From: JACMLD01 sp040004415
GTDB taxonomy: Bacteria > Bacteroidota > Bacteroidia > Chitinophagales > Chitinophagaceae
NCBI GenBank assembly: GCA_040004415.1
Contig: JBDUAY010000280.1
Coordinates: 1-7,645, forward strand
Direction of reading: 5' to 3'
Length of the DNA stretch: 7,645 nt
Made by a program: the position numbers and the translations under genes. Shown in pieces: positions 7,597-7,645 of this stretch. Each line of letters begins with the position of its first letter. Position 1 is the first letter of the stretch. Under the pieces are notes generated by a model. The model searched no databases. It saw only the letters and a program-made list of their open reading frames with translations, and was not told the origin of the DNA.

Positions 7597-7641
7597 AAAT
7601 TATTTGTTCCTGGAAAACTTGTAAGACGATACAAACAATTT
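7597..7641. repeat. AT-rich inverted repeat downstream of the S9 gene
   Basis: AAATTATTTGT (7597-7607) and ACAAACAATTT (7631-7641) are inverted with 10 of 11 positions complementary, around a 23-base spacer. It begins 24 bases after the S9 stop codon. It could be a weak transcript-end structure, but the stem is almost all A/T and the T-run after it is short. The window ends four bases later, so context is missing. Confidence 0.35.
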
Positions 7642-7645
7642 CTGA

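Noticed and set aside
7577..7645. Open minus-strand frame ending IIYLGGSR-TGA at 7577-7579, possibly the tail of a convergent gene
   Set aside because: Only 22 codons are visible, and the other frames, including the plus frame after the S9 stop, are equally open over this short distance, so coding cannot be supported.

Overview
The window looks like a piece of a Bacteroidota chromosome, probably from the Chitinophagales/Chitinophagaceae. This placement is inferred from three things: a C-terminal type IX secretion (T9SS) sorting domain, the 'LPVKWLEVAAKMAGKQVQVTWKTANEIN' style module that commonly precedes such domains in this group (quoted here only as the LPV...W.T.NEIN signature), and A-rich start regions without Shine-Dalgarno sequences.

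Layout from left to right. Bases 1-113 hold the unrecognised 3' end of a plus-strand gene. It is followed by a probable terminator at about 128-167 shared with the convergent gene on the other strand. Bases 177-5240 (minus) are one very large gene for a secreted, multidomain subtilisin-like (S8) protease. It is interrupted by a single in-frame TGA at 4986-4988. The stop leaves an 84-codon piece with the signal peptide and part of the propeptide (4986-5240) and a long piece with the protease, Ig/PKD-like, propeller, CUB, beta-helix-like and T9SS sorting modules (177-4919). A 244-bp divergent intergenic region (5241-5484) carries short repeats and an imperfect hairpin but no convincing promoter. 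Bases 5485-7572 (plus) are an intact gene for an exported S9 (prolyl oligopeptidase family) serine peptidase. The last 73 bases have no supported gene and carry an AT-rich inverted repeat.

The two main genes are divergently arranged, exported serine peptidases with different likely destinations. The S8 protein has a T9SS tail and would be sent to the cell surface or outside. The S9 protein has only an N-terminal signal peptide and probably works in the periplasm on peptides. A division of labour, with outside endoproteolysis followed by peptide trimming, is plausible but is inference only. Nothing in the window points to a defence, mobile or otherwise clearly new system. The two most noteworthy points are the in-frame stop that separates the protease from its signal peptide, and an apparent beta-propeller inserted into the middle of a PKD/Ig-like domain.
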